A stretch of 64,000 nucleotides of DNA, from contig NZ_PJZH01000020.1 in assembly GCF_002858715.1 (NCBI RefSeq), positions 1-64,000 of the forward strand, written 5' to 3'. The notes under the pieces were generated by a model. It did no database searches, was not told where the DNA came from, and saw only the letters and a list, made by a program, of their open reading frames with translations. The DNA comes from Chimaeribacter coloradensis (GTDB lineage: Bacteria > Pseudomonadota > Gammaproteobacteria > Enterobacterales > Enterobacteriaceae). The position numbers and the translations under genes are program-made. This document shows, piece after piece, positions 1 to 10,671 of the stretch (positions are counted from its first letter, which is position 1; each line of letters starts with the position of its first letter).

Positions 1-175
1 GTGGCGGGTCAGCGAGGCGCTGGAGAGCGGCATGGTCGGGGTCAACACCGGTGCCATCTCCAATGAAGTCGCGCCGTTCGGCGGCGTGAAGCAGTCCGGG
101 CTGGGGCGTGAAGGCTCACGCTACGGGCTGGAGGAGTACCTCGAGCTGAAATACCTCTGCTTTGACATCACGTAG
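1..175 (+). CDS. gabD: Succinate-semialdehyde dehydrogenase, C-terminal end (partial)
   Basis: The frame starting at base 2 is open from the window edge and ends at a TAG at 173-175. It encodes about 57 residues with the aldehyde dehydrogenase C-terminal pattern [19 protein letters not shown], then a [14 protein letters not shown] segment, matching the end of GabD, which oxidises succinate semialdehyde to succinate in GABA breakdown. The GABA permease gene follows on the same strand, which supports gabD over other aldehyde dehydrogenases. The catalytic Cys and Glu lie outside the window. The last residues (CFDIT) differ from the E. coli end, which is normal drift. Confidence 0.9.
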   Translation, partial: WRVSEALESGMVGVNTGAISNEVAPFGGVKQSGLGREGSRYGLEEYLELKYLCFDIT

Positions 176-317
176 TTTTACACCCACCGGTGATGCCGCG
201 GCCGGGCGCACCCTGCCTGGCCCGCGGACACCGGGATTCACCGCACGACGTCATTAACCACATCACGACATTTTCCTGTTTGCGCGTACGGCACAAACAG
301 GAAAGTAAGGGAAGCTT

Positions 318-1709
318 ATGAGTCAACAAGCCAGTGAATTAAATACCAATCTTAAATCCCGCCATATCACCATGCTGTCGATTGGCGGCGTTATCGGTGC
401 CGGGCTGTTTGTCGGCTCCGGCAGTGCCGTGGCGCTGGCCGGCCCGGCGGCGCTGGTGGCTTACGCCATCTCCGGGCTGCTGGTGGTACTGATTATGCGG
501 ATGCTGGGCGAAATGGCCGCCGCCTCACCGGACAGCGGCTCCTTTTCCACCTATGCCGACCGCGCCATCGGCAAATGGGCCGGGTTCACCATCGGCTGGC
601 TCTACTGGTGGTTCTGGGTGCTGGTGATCCCGCTTGAAGCCAACGTCGCCGCCACCATCCTGCATAACTGGTTCGGGACGGTGCCGGTCTGGACCTTCTC
701 GTTGCTGATCACCCTGGCGCTGACCGGCAGCAATTTGCTGAACGTGAAAAATTACGGTGAGTTTGAGTTCTGGTTCGCGCTGACCAAAGTGATCGCCATT
801 CTGGCGTTTATCGTGCTGGGCACCCTGGCGCTGACCGGCGTGTTGCCGAAAGCGGAACACGCCGGGATCTCCCTGATGTGGAGCCAGGGCGGCTTTATGC
901 CGCACGGCATCGGCGCGGTGCTGGCGGCGGTGCTGATCACCATGTTCTCCTTTATGGGCACCGAGATCGTCACTATTGCCGCCGCAGAGACGGACTCCCC
1001 GGCGGAACATGTGGTGCGCTCGACCCGTTCAGTGATTGGCCGCATTACGGTGTTCTACCTCGGCTCGATCTTTATGGTGGTGACGCTGGTGCCCTGGAAC
1101 AGCCACGGCCTGACCACCATCGGCTCTTACCAGTCGGTGCTGGAGTCGCTGCATATCCCGTATGCCAAGCCGATCATGGACGGCATCATCCTGCTGGCGG
1201 TGTGCAGTTGCCTGAACTCCGCGCTCTACACCGCCTCCAGAATGCTCTACTCCCTGAGCAAACGCGGTGACGCCCCGGCCGCCGCCCGCAAGATCAATAA
1301 GGTCAAAACCCCTTATATGGCGGTGATGCTCTCCACCATCGCGGCGTTCCTGACGGTGGTCGCCAACTACTATGCGCCGAAAAGCGTGTTTGATTTCCTG
1401 ATCGCCAGCACCGGTGCCATCGCCCTGCTGGTCTACCTGGTGATTGCGGTCTCCCAGTTGCGGATGCGCACCCAGCTGCGCAACGCGCAGATGCCGATCC
1501 GCATGTGGGGTTACCCGGGGATTACGCTGGCGGTGATTGTCTTTATCGTGGCGATGCTGGCCTGCATGCTGTTTATGCCTGACCAGCGCCCGCAGGTGCT
1601 CTCCACCCTGATCCTCGCCGCCGTGGTCGTGGGCAGCTCCTTCTGGGTGCACCGGAAACGGCGCGAGGCGCGCGTCCCGGTCAGCCAGATGGCCGCCTCA
1701 CGGCGTTAA
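318..1709 (+). CDS. gabP: GABA permease (APC family)
   Basis: Inner-membrane permease of the amino acid-polyamine-organocation family that imports 4-aminobutyrate with protons. At 463 residues it is within a few of E. coli GabP. The N-terminal GVIGAGLFVGSG substrate-binding loop lies at about residues 24-35, followed by roughly twelve hydrophobic segments; YWWFWVLVIPLEAN and NVKNYGEFEFW are conserved in GabP orthologues. The ATG follows an AAGTAAGGGAAG stretch that can act as ribosome-binding site. It lies 142 bp behind gabD on the same strand, so the two probably serve one GABA pathway, though the gap leaves room for a separate promoter. A strong hairpin terminator follows. Confidence 0.92.
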   Translation: MSQQASELNTNLKSRHITMLSIGGVIGAGLFVGSGSAVALAGPAALVAYAISGLLVVLIMRMLGEMAAASPDSGSFSTYADRAIGKWAGFTIGWLYWWFWVLVIPLEANVAATILHNWFGTVPVWTFSLLITLALTGSNLLNVKNYGEFEFWFALTKVIAILAFIVLGTLALTGVLPKAEHAGISLMWSQGGFMPHGIGAVLAAVLITMFSFMGTEIVTIAAAETDSPAEHVVRSTRSVIGRITVFYLGSIFMVVTLVPWNSHGLTTIGSYQSVLESLHIPYAKPIMDGIILLAVCSCLNSALYTASRMLYSLSKRGDAPAAARKINKVKTPYMAVMLSTIAAFLTVVANYYAPKSVFDFLIASTGAIALLVYLVIAVSQLRMRTQLRNAQMPIRMWGYPGITLAVIVFIVAMLACMLFMPDQRPQVLSTLILAAVVVGSSFWVHRKRREARVPVSQMAASRR

Positions 1710-1713
1710 AACG

Positions 1714-1739
1714 AAAAAAGCCCCGCGAGGGGCTTTTTT
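1714..1739. terminator. Bidirectional terminator between gabP and ssb
   Basis: AGCCCC-GCGA-GGGGCT hairpin flanked by an A-run on the left and a T-run on the right, so it can end transcripts of gabP (+) and ssb (-), which converge here. Confidence 0.9.
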
Positions 1740-1789
1740 GTAACACGATTTTTTTATTGCGCGTTTTATCACGCCGTAAAAACGCCGGA

Positions 1790-2353
1790 TCAGAACGGGA
1801 TGTCGTCGTCGAAATCCATCGGCGGTTCGTTGTTCATCGGGGCGTTGTTAGACGAACCCTGGTTGGAACCGTAGTTCTGCTGCGGTGCCGGGCGGGACGG
1901 CTGGCCGCCGCTGAACTGGTTGTTCTGCTGCGGCTGCTGTGGCTGGCCCCAGCCGTTGTTGTTGCCGGATGCCTGGCCGCCGCCTGCCGGTGCGCCGCCG
2001 CCCTGACGGCCGCCGAGCATCTGCATGGTGCCGCCCACGTTCACCACCACTTCCGTGGTGTATTTTTCCTGGCCGGACTGATCCGTCCATTTACGGGTCT
2101 GCAGGGAGCCTTCAATGTAGACCTGGGAACCTTTGCGCAGGTATTCGCCCGCCACTTCCGCCAGTTTGCCGAACAGCACTACACGGTGCCATTCGGTTTT
2201 CTCTTTCTGCTCGCCGGTGGCTTTGTCACGCCAGGACTCAGATGTTGCCAGGGTGATGTTCGCCACAGCGCCGCCGCTCGGCATGTAGCGCACTTCCGGA
2301 TCCTGGCCCAGATTCCCGACAAGAATCACTTTGTTTACGCCTCTGCTGGCCAT
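1790..2353 (-). CDS. ssb: Single-stranded DNA-binding protein
   Basis: Binds single-stranded DNA during replication, repair and recombination. The 187-residue product has the OB fold in about the first 110 residues ([20 protein letters not shown] at the start), then a flexible linker rich in Gly, Gln and Asn, and the acidic tip DFDDDIPF that recruits partner proteins. The start chosen is the ATG at 2353, behind GGAGA and matching the usual MASRGVNKV start; an upstream codon in frame would add only five residues. It diverges from uvrA, and a LexA box lies between the two genes, as in E. coli. Confidence 0.97.
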   Translation of the reverse strand: MASRGVNKVILVGNLGQDPEVRYMPSGGAVANITLATSESWRDKATGEQKEKTEWHRVVLFGKLAEVAGEYLRKGSQVYIEGSLQTRKWTDQSGQEKYTTEVVVNVGGTMQMLGGRQGGGAPAGGGQASGNNNGWGQPQQPQQNNQFSGGQPSRPAPQQNYGSNQGSSNNAPMNNEPPMDFDDDIPF

Positions 2354-2480
2354 GTCGACTCTCCACAATGAGTTAATTTTTACGATACTAAACCAATCAT
2401 TTTAGCACGCCACCCCGCGCGATCATACCTGCGAAGTGCGCCCCAGAATTGGGTACAGTATAACCAATTCCGCTTCACTA

Positions 2481-2500
2481 TACTGGATATCCATTCAGGT
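2481..2500 (+). promoter_or_regulatory. LexA box between ssb and uvrA
   Basis: TACTGGATATCCATTCAGGT fits the SOS operator CTG-N10-CAG and differs at few positions from the E. coli uvrA operator. It lies in the 278-bp divergent region, 131 bp ahead of the uvrA start, and could repress uvrA and an SOS promoter of ssb. An AT-rich CATAATTATA just downstream is a plausible -10 for uvrA. Confidence 0.88.
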
Positions 2501-2631
2501 TTTTTTGTGTCATAATTATACGTTTCGTACTTTCTGTGCCCCCTGCTTTTTCTTCCGGTACATCGCCCCATCCCGTACCGGAAACCAGTGACCGGCATAG
2601 TGAGAGATCGTGTTTAATCCGGGAAATATGA

Positions 2632-5493
<2,862 letters not shown>

Positions 5494-5528
5494 TTCGCCC
5501 ATTTTGAGCCGGAACGGTAATAATCAAT

Positions 5529-5557
5529 AAGCCACGCCCTGACGCGTGGCTTTTTTT
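5529..5557 (+). terminator. uvrA terminator
   Basis: GCCACGC-N6-GCGTGGC hairpin followed by seven or more T, 36 bp after the uvrA stop. Confidence 0.88.
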
Positions 5558-5686
5558 ATCGGTTTATCACGCAGAATGAAGCGAAGCCGCAAACTTTTTC
5601 TACAGGCTTGCTACGATCAATAAAGAGAGACAGGAACGCCCTGCTCTGCCCTTCCCACCGCCTATTCTGGTTATCAGGAGCCGGCA

Positions 5687-6799
5687 ATGCGTCAGCCTTG
5701 GAGTGAGCAACAAGCCAATGACTGGTATCGCCAACAAGCCTGGCCGTGCGGGTTTAACTACCTGCCGCGAACGGCCGTAAACTGGACGGAACTCTGGCAG
5801 GCCGATACCTTCGACCCACCTACCATCGATCAGGAGCTCGGCTGGGCGCAGGCCATCGGCTATAACCAGCTGCGCATCAACCTGCCGTTTATCGTCTGGC
5901 GGGCAGACCGTGACGGCCTGCTGGCGCGCATCGATCACTTTCTCACGCTGGCGGACGCCCATGAGATCAAGGTGATGCTGACGCTGATGGATGACTGCGG
6001 TTTCTCCGGTGACGAGCCTTTCCTCGGCCCGCAAAAGCCCCCGGTGCCGGACGTCCACAACAGCCAGGCCGCCGCCAGCCCCGGCCGCCGCACGGTGATG
6101 AACCGCGAGGCGTGGCCGGAGATTGAGCGCTACGTGCGCGACGTGATCCGCCATTTCCGCGACGACAGCCGGGTGTTTATCTGGGACCTCTACAACGAGC
6201 CGGGCAACCGCGGGATCTTCATCGGCCCCGACGAAGAGGTGCTGTTTGAGCAGGAGCTGGAGACCTTCGCGCTGGAGCTGATGCACCTGGTGTTTACATG
6301 GGCGCGCGAGGAGGACCCGAGCCAGCCGCTGACGGTGGCGGCGTGGCACCTGCCGCTCAACCCCGGCCAGGCGACGCCGAGCTGGTACCAGCACCCGATT
6401 GACGTCGCGGCGGCACAGCTCTCAGACATCATCACCTTCCACGCCTACGTCGACACCCCGGCGCTGCTGCCGATCCTCGGCTACTGGCAGCAGACCCACC
6501 GCCCGGCGATCTGCACCGAGTGGCTGGCGCGCCATATCGGCAGCGTGGTTGAAACGCAGCTCCCGCAGTTCTGCGCCACCAGGGTCGGCTGTTACCAGTG
6601 GGGGCTGGTGCGCGGCAAAACCCAGACCTGGCTGCCGTGGCCCGCCATACGCAAGCAGAAGCGCGACGACCCGCAGCTCTGGTTCCACGATGTGCTCGAC
6701 GAGCAGGGCGTGCCGTTCCGGCAGGGGGAGATGGATCTGGTCAGGGAGTTTACCGGGCGCGGGGCGTGCCCGGCACCGGTGAAAAAGCGGGAAAAGTAG
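5687..6799 (+). CDS. Cytoplasmic glycoside hydrolase, GH5-like TIM barrel
   Basis: A 370-residue protein with the pattern of clan GH-A hydrolases: [11 protein letters not shown] early in the barrel, WDLYNEPGN with the likely acid/base Glu171, FHAYVDTP, and ICTEWLAR with the likely nucleophile Glu278, then [16 protein letters not shown]. Relatives are often named 1,4-beta-xylanase, but the substrate cannot be read from sequence. No signal peptide is visible, so it should act on small imported glycosides in the cytoplasm. The ATG follows CAGGAG. It sits alone between uvrA and yjbR, where E. coli has no gene, and converges with yjbR; no transporter or regulator lies beside it. Confidence 0.8.
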   Translation: MRQPWSEQQANDWYRQQAWPCGFNYLPRTAVNWTELWQADTFDPPTIDQELGWAQAIGYNQLRINLPFIVWRADRDGLLARIDHFLTLADAHEIKVMLTLMDDCGFSGDEPFLGPQKPPVPDVHNSQAAASPGRRTVMNREAWPEIERYVRDVIRHFRDDSRVFIWDLYNEPGNRGIFIGPDEEVLFEQELETFALELMHLVFTWAREEDPSQPLTVAAWHLPLNPGQATPSWYQHPIDVAAAQLSDIITFHAYVDTPALLPILGYWQQTHRPAICTEWLARHIGSVVETQLPQFCATRVGCYQWGLVRGKTQTWLPWPAIRKQKRDDPQLWFHDVLDEQGVPFRQGEMDLVREFTGRGACPAPVKKREK

Positions 6800-6807
6800 G
6801 CACCACA

Positions 6808-6821
6808 GGGGCCGCGGCCCC
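6808..6821. repeat. GC-rich perfect palindrome between convergent genes
   Basis: GGGGCCGCGGCCCC, perfect over 14 bp, in the 39-bp gap between the glycoside hydrolase gene and yjbR. It may slow or end transcription, although no T-run follows on either strand. Confidence 0.4.
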
Positions 6822-6838
6822 CGCCGGGTGCCGCCGGG

Positions 6839-7192
6839 TTACACCCCCAGCTCGTGCCGCACCGCTTCCGGCAGGCTCTCCACCACCAGTTGGTAGGAGC
6901 TGTCGATCAGGAAGTAGAACTGGGAATCCGGCAGGTCGCCGTCTAGGAAAATGGTGTTCCAGTGGGTTTTGTTCAGGTGCTCACCGGGCACAATCTCCGG
7001 GTGCCGGGCGCGCAGCTCCTCCGCCAGCTCCGGGCTGGTTTTCAGCGAAATGGCAGGCCGCTCCTGCACCGCCGTGACCATCGCAAACATCATCTCGCCG
7101 ACTTTGATCTGGTTGGCGTTCCATTGGTTATTCACGCTCTGTTCCGCGCCCGGCTTGGACATGCAGTAGTCGAGCAGATCCGAACTGTTCAT
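6839..7192 (-). CDS. yjbR: MmcQ/YjbR family protein
   Basis: A 117-residue cytoplasmic protein of the YjbR/MmcQ fold (DNA-binding-protein-like, precise role unknown). Family hallmarks are the N-terminal CMSKPGAEQ, the central [14 protein letters not shown], and [18 protein letters not shown] near the C-terminus. Its start overlaps the end of yjbQ by 4 bp, so the pair is probably translationally coupled, as in E. coli. No hint of a specific ligand is visible. Confidence 0.9.
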   Translation of the reverse strand: MNSSDLLDYCMSKPGAEQSVNNQWNANQIKVGEMMFAMVTAVQERPAISLKTSPELAEELRARHPEIVPGEHLNKTHWNTIFLDGDLPDSQFYFLIDSSYQLVVESLPEAVRHELGV

Positions 7193-7611
7193 TGGGTTTC
7201 TCCTTGTAAAGTAGCGACGATGCGGCGCTGGCCGCCGTGGTTGCGGTGCTCGCCCAGCCAGATGCCCTGCCAGGTGCCGAGCAGCAGTTTCCCGTGGTGC
7301 ACCGGCAGCAGCAGCGACACGCCCAGCAGCGAGGATTTGATGTGGGCGGGCATATCATCCGGGCCTTCATAATCGTGCTGGTAGTCGGCGTTTTCCGGCA
7401 CCTGCCGCAGGAAATGGTGCTCCATGTCCGCCCGCACGGTGGGGTCGCAATTCTCATTCAGGGTCAGGGAGGCCGAGGTGTGCATAAGCAACAGGTGCAA
7501 CAGGCCGGTTCTGAGTTGCGGTAACCGTTCCAGTTTGCCGGTCACCTCATCGGTGATCAGGTGAAACCCGCGCGCTTTGGCGCTGAGGGTCAGGGTCTGC
7601 TGATGCCACAT
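7189..7611 (-). CDS. yjbQ: YjbQ family protein (UPF0047)
   Basis: A 140-residue protein of the widespread YjbQ/UPF0047 family. Members have been linked to weak thiamine-phosphate synthase activity, but the physiological role is unsettled. Visible family motifs are [20 protein letters not shown], a His-containing [17 protein letters not shown] and [13 protein letters not shown]. The ATG is preceded by GGAGAACCT. It is first in a two-gene operon with yjbR. In E. coli aphA lies between tyrB and yjbQ; here only about 150 bp without a gene separate them. Confidence 0.9.
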   Translation of the reverse strand: MWHQQTLTLSAKARGFHLITDEVTGKLERLPQLRTGLLHLLLMHTSASLTLNENCDPTVRADMEHHFLRQVPENADYQHDYEGPDDMPAHIKSSLLGVSLLLPVHHGKLLLGTWQGIWLGEHRNHGGQRRIVATLQGETQ

Positions 7612-7731
7612 AGGTTCTCCATTTTTCGTTTGGGTCCCTATTGAGTGTGCATCAACGGCGTGAAAGATAAAGGCGGCAGGCGGAATTTATCCGCGCGGGG
7701 GCGTAAAGGCGGGAGGCGTAAGGCAAGGAAA

Positions 7732-7755
7732 CGGCAGGCCGCAGAGGGCCTGCCG
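7732..7755 (-). terminator. Probable tyrB terminator
   Basis: Hairpin CGGCAGGCC-N6-GGCCTGCCG just after the tyrB stop codon; on the minus strand it is followed by TTTCC, a weak T-tract. Confidence 0.5.
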
Positions 7756-7763
7756 CAACAGGG

Positions 7764-8957
7764 TTACTGCACGGCGGCGAAGGCGTCCGCGACGCGCTGC
7801 ACGTTGCCGTGGTTCAGCCCGGCCATGCAGACGCGGCCGCTGGCGATCAGGTAAACACCGAACTCGTTACGCAGGCGATCTACCTGCGCTTCGCTGAAGC
7901 CGGTGTAACTGAACATGCCGCGCTGCGCCAGCAGGTAGCTGAAGTCACGCCCCGGCAGGGAGGTCTTCAGGCTGGCGACCAGCGTTTCGCGCATCTCCAG
8001 GATACGGGTGCGCATCGCTTCCACTTCTGCCAGCCACTGCGCTTTCAGGTCGGCGTCGTTCAGCACTTTCGCCACCACCTGCGCACCGAAATTCGGCGGG
8101 CTGGAGTAGTTGCGGCGCACGGTCGCCTTGAGCTGGCCCAGCACGCGGGCGGCAGCGTCATCGCTTTCGCACACCACCGACAGGCCGCCGACGCGCTCGC
8201 CATACAGCGAGAAGATTTTGGAGAAGGAGTTGCTGACCAGGCACGGCAGCCCGGCACGCGCCATTTCGCGGATGGCATAAGCGTCGTCGTCCATGCCGCC
8301 GCCAAAGCCCTGGTAGGCGATGTCGAGGAACGGGATCAGCTCACGCGCTTTCACCAGGGCGATCACCTCGTCCCACTCGGCGTGGGTCAGGTCAGAGCCG
8401 GTCGGGTTGTGGCAGCACGGGTGCAGCAGCACGATGCTTTTCGGCGGCAGCTGTTGCAGGCTCTCCAGCATCGCCGGCACGTTCACGCCCAGGCGCTCTG
8501 CGTCGTAGTACGGGTAGGTGTGCACATTGAAGCCCGCGCCCGCGAAGATGGCGATGTGGTTCTCCCAGGTCGGGTCGCTGACCCAGACTTCAGACTCAGG
8601 GAAGTAGCGCTTGAGGAAATCCGCGCCCACTTTCAGCGCGCCGGAACCGCCCACGGTCTGGATGGTGGCGATGCGCCCCTGTGCCAGCATCGGGTGATCG
8701 TCACCAAACAGCAGCGTCTGGATGGCGGAACGGTAGCCCGCCAGCCCTTCCATCGGCAGGTAGACCGAGGCACCGTGCGGCGTGTTGGCCAGCACCTTTT
8801 CTGCCTGTTCAACGGCCTGCATCTGCGGGATCACACCCTGCTCGTTATAGTAAAGCCCGATGCTCAGGTTAACCTTCTGTTCTCTCGGATCTTGTTTGAA
8901 ACTTTCCATCAGCGACAGGATGGGATCACCCGCATAGGCATCAACATTGTGGAACAC
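7764..8957 (-). CDS. tyrB: Aromatic-amino-acid aminotransferase
   Basis: PLP enzyme for the last step of tyrosine and phenylalanine synthesis, also active on leucine and aspartate. The 397 residues equal E. coli TyrB in length. The PLP lysine is Lys247 in SNSFSKIFS; other conserved parts are [36 protein letters not shown] and the C-terminal substrate arginine in [11 protein letters not shown]. It begins with GTG, nine bases behind AAGGAG. A YitT-type gene lies 57 bp upstream on the same strand, so read-through is possible. I looked for a TyrR box of the TGTAAA-N6-TTTACA type and found no good one. Confidence 0.95.
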   Translation of the reverse strand: MFHNVDAYAGDPILSLMESFKQDPREQKVNLSIGLYYNEQGVIPQMQAVEQAEKVLANTPHGASVYLPMEGLAGYRSAIQTLLFGDDHPMLAQGRIATIQTVGGSGALKVGADFLKRYFPESEVWVSDPTWENHIAIFAGAGFNVHTYPYYDAERLGVNVPAMLESLQQLPPKSIVLLHPCCHNPTGSDLTHAEWDEVIALVKARELIPFLDIAYQGFGGGMDDDAYAIREMARAGLPCLVSNSFSKIFSLYGERVGGLSVVCESDDAAARVLGQLKATVRRNYSSPPNFGAQVVAKVLNDADLKAQWLAEVEAMRTRILEMRETLVASLKTSLPGRDFSYLLAQRGMFSYTGFSEAQVDRLRNEFGVYLIASGRVCMAGLNHGNVQRVADAFAAVQ

Positions 8958-9014
8958 GGTGCTGCACTCCTTGAATTGTCTGGTCTGGCTCTGAAATTAG
9001 GCGGTGTTACGCCC

Positions 9015-9635
9015 TTATACGCTGTAACGGCCGGGACGATGGTTCATGGCGATGATCAGGTTGAGCAGGAAAGCCCCGGCAACCGAGGCCACCAGCATCG
9101 GCAGGCTCACCACAAACAGCGACGCCAGCACAATGGCGGCGTCCACGCCCATCTGTAATTTCCCGGCACGGATACCATATTTGTCCTGTAGGAAAAGTGC
9201 CAGGATATTTACCCCGCCCAGGCTCGCTTTGTGGCGGAATAACACAATAAACCCGATACCCATGATCATGTTGCCGAACAGCGTGGCGTAAAACGGCTGC
9301 AAATGGTCAACGTGGATGAACAGCGGGTGCAGGTCGGAGAACAGCGACACCAGCCCGACCGCGCAGAACGTTTTCACCGTGAACTGCCAGCCCATGCGGC
9401 GGATCGCCAGCCAGTAGAACGGCAGGTTAATCAGGAAAAAGGCGGTGCCGAACGAGACGTGGGTCAGGTAGTGCAGCAGGAACGCCATCCCGGCGGTGCC
9501 GCCGGTAAGCGCGCCGGACTGGCGCAGCAGGATCACGCCGAACGACACCATCAGCGTGCCCATCACAATCGCCAGCACATCTTCCAGCAGGGTGTGGGAC
9601 AGTTTTTGCGGTTCAGGGGTAATGACATTAGCCAT
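9015..9635 (-). CDS. YitT family membrane protein
   Basis: A 206-residue inner-membrane protein with five to six hydrophobic segments. The segments SGALTGGTAGMAFLL, LINLPFYWLA, GFIVLFRHKASLGGVNI and LFLQDKYGIRAGKLQ are typical of the YitT/YczE-like group. The cytosolic DUF2179 domain that ends many Gram-positive members is absent, so this is the short form. Function is unknown. It lies downstream of an Lrp/AsnC regulator and upstream of tyrB, all on one strand; a role in amino-acid or small-molecule export is only an inference from that setting. Confidence 0.75.
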   Translation of the reverse strand: MANVITPEPQKLSHTLLEDVLAIVMGTLMVSFGVILLRQSGALTGGTAGMAFLLHYLTHVSFGTAFFLINLPFYWLAIRRMGWQFTVKTFCAVGLVSLFSDLHPLFIHVDHLQPFYATLFGNMIMGIGFIVLFRHKASLGGVNILALFLQDKYGIRAGKLQMGVDAAIVLASLFVVSLPMLVASVAGAFLLNLIIAMNHRPGRYSV

Positions 9636-9946
9636 AGGTCGGTCACTTCATCAGATAAGGGGGCAGCCGGGCTGCGGACCCTACTCTCCAGCAAAAAGCG
9701 CGCCATATCCGGCAAAAACAGCGACTGGGCAAAGGATTTTTTCCCAGCGGGCCTTTTTCAGCGGTTTGCCTGCCGGCAATCACTTGTTAATGTTCGTCAT
9801 CTTCCTGACACACATTTTGCATTTTTTTCCTTCTTGATGCGTTTGCTGCGCGCTATTTCCCCTTTCTCTACACACTTCCCGCACCTTCTCCCTGTTGCAT
9901 GCACCTTTTTCGCGCAAGCCAGGCACCAAAAAGGTGCAAAACGGGC
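9636..9946. other. Intergenic region YitT-Lrp with 10-bp inverted repeat
   Basis: 311 bp without a credible gene. It should hold the promoter of the YitT gene. GCACCTTTTT (9901-9910) and AAAAAGGTGC (9928-9937) form a perfect inverted repeat around 17 bp; the right part also makes a small GCACC-AAAAA-GGTGC hairpin. The repeat begins ten bases past the Lrp-type gene's stop and could be a regulator site or an atypical terminator. Confidence 0.5.
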
Positions 9947-10414
9947 TTAGTGCACCGGCGTCAGTAACCCGTTCTCTTTGAGGCGGTTCAGCACCACCGA
10001 GGTCTTGATATGGGCGACACTTTCATGGCTTGAGAGGATTTTGCTGATGAGATCGCTTAAACCGGCCAGATCGGCCACCGCCACCTTCAGCAAATAGTCC
10101 GCATCACCGGTGGTTTTATAGGCGTCGATGATCGCGTCCACCTCGCCCAGCATGGCATGGAAACTGTCGACATAAGCCGGCATATGGTTCACCAGCCGCA
10201 CCTCAATCAGCCCGATCATGCCCAGCCCCACCGCTTCCGGGGCGAGCCGCGCATGGTAGCCGAGGATCAGCTGCGCCTGCTCCAGGCTGATGCGGCGGCG
10301 CGAACACTGGGACGCCGACAGCCCCACCAGATCGCTCAGCTCCTGGTTGGTCAGCCGCCCGTTGCCCTGCAACAGGGTCAGAATCTTCAAATCGAAATCA
10401 TCAATGGTGTACAT
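9947..10414 (-). CDS. Lrp/AsnC family transcriptional regulator
   Basis: A 155-residue regulator with an N-terminal winged helix (FDLKILTLLQGNGRLTNQEL, then LSASQCSRRRISLEQAQ) and a C-terminal RAM/AsnC ligand-binding domain (DADYLLKVAVADLAGL). It should form dimers or octamers that respond to an amino acid. The frame stays open upstream for 77 codons of low-complexity sequence; the ATG at 10414 gives the normal family start MYTIDDFDL. The Shine-Dalgarno match (CCGGGACG) is weak. It lies upstream of the YitT gene on the same strand, so YitT is a natural target. Confidence 0.88.
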   Translation of the reverse strand: MYTIDDFDLKILTLLQGNGRLTNQELSDLVGLSASQCSRRRISLEQAQLILGYHARLAPEAVGLGMIGLIEVRLVNHMPAYVDSFHAMLGEVDAIIDAYKTTGDADYLLKVAVADLAGLSDLISKILSSHESVAHIKTSVVLNRLKENGLLTPVH

Positions 10415-10596
10415 CGTCCCGGCCTGTTTTTTTGAGTGGTCACACAGACTACCTGTTTTTCCGTGGCGGGCGCTGTCTCTTTCACGCACCGCAAAGAAAA
10501 CGGGCGATCCCACTGAACCGCCGCCGCTTTTCCCGCACAACTGTGCACCCGCAGGGAAAAAGTGGCCGGAAAATCGCGCGGGTCGCCCATTTTCAC

Positions 10597-10632
10597 CAAA
10601 AAAAGCCCTTCCACGGGAGGGCGTGGAAGGGC
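10597..10632 (-). terminator. Terminator of the inverse autotransporter gene
   Basis: An 11-bp perfect stem, GCCCTTCCACG with CGTGGAAGGGC, around a 6-base loop, followed on the minus strand by seven T. It lies 40 bp after the stop of the 1816-codon gene. Confidence 0.9.
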
Positions 10633-10671
10633 AGCAGAGGTACATTTTTTCCCTTTCAACCAGGGATATTC

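Noticed and set aside
8958-9014. Possible TyrR box before tyrB
   Set aside because: The only near-symmetric sequence (GTTAC...GTAAC) does not fit TGTAAA-N6-TTTACA.
7809-9158. 449-codon plus-strand frame opposite tyrB
   Set aside because: Antisense shadow; it crosses from tyrB into the YitT gene and has no family resemblance.
10415-10645. 77-codon N-terminal extension of the Lrp-type regulator
   Set aside because: The extension has no resemblance to the family and the ATG at 10414 gives the standard start and length.
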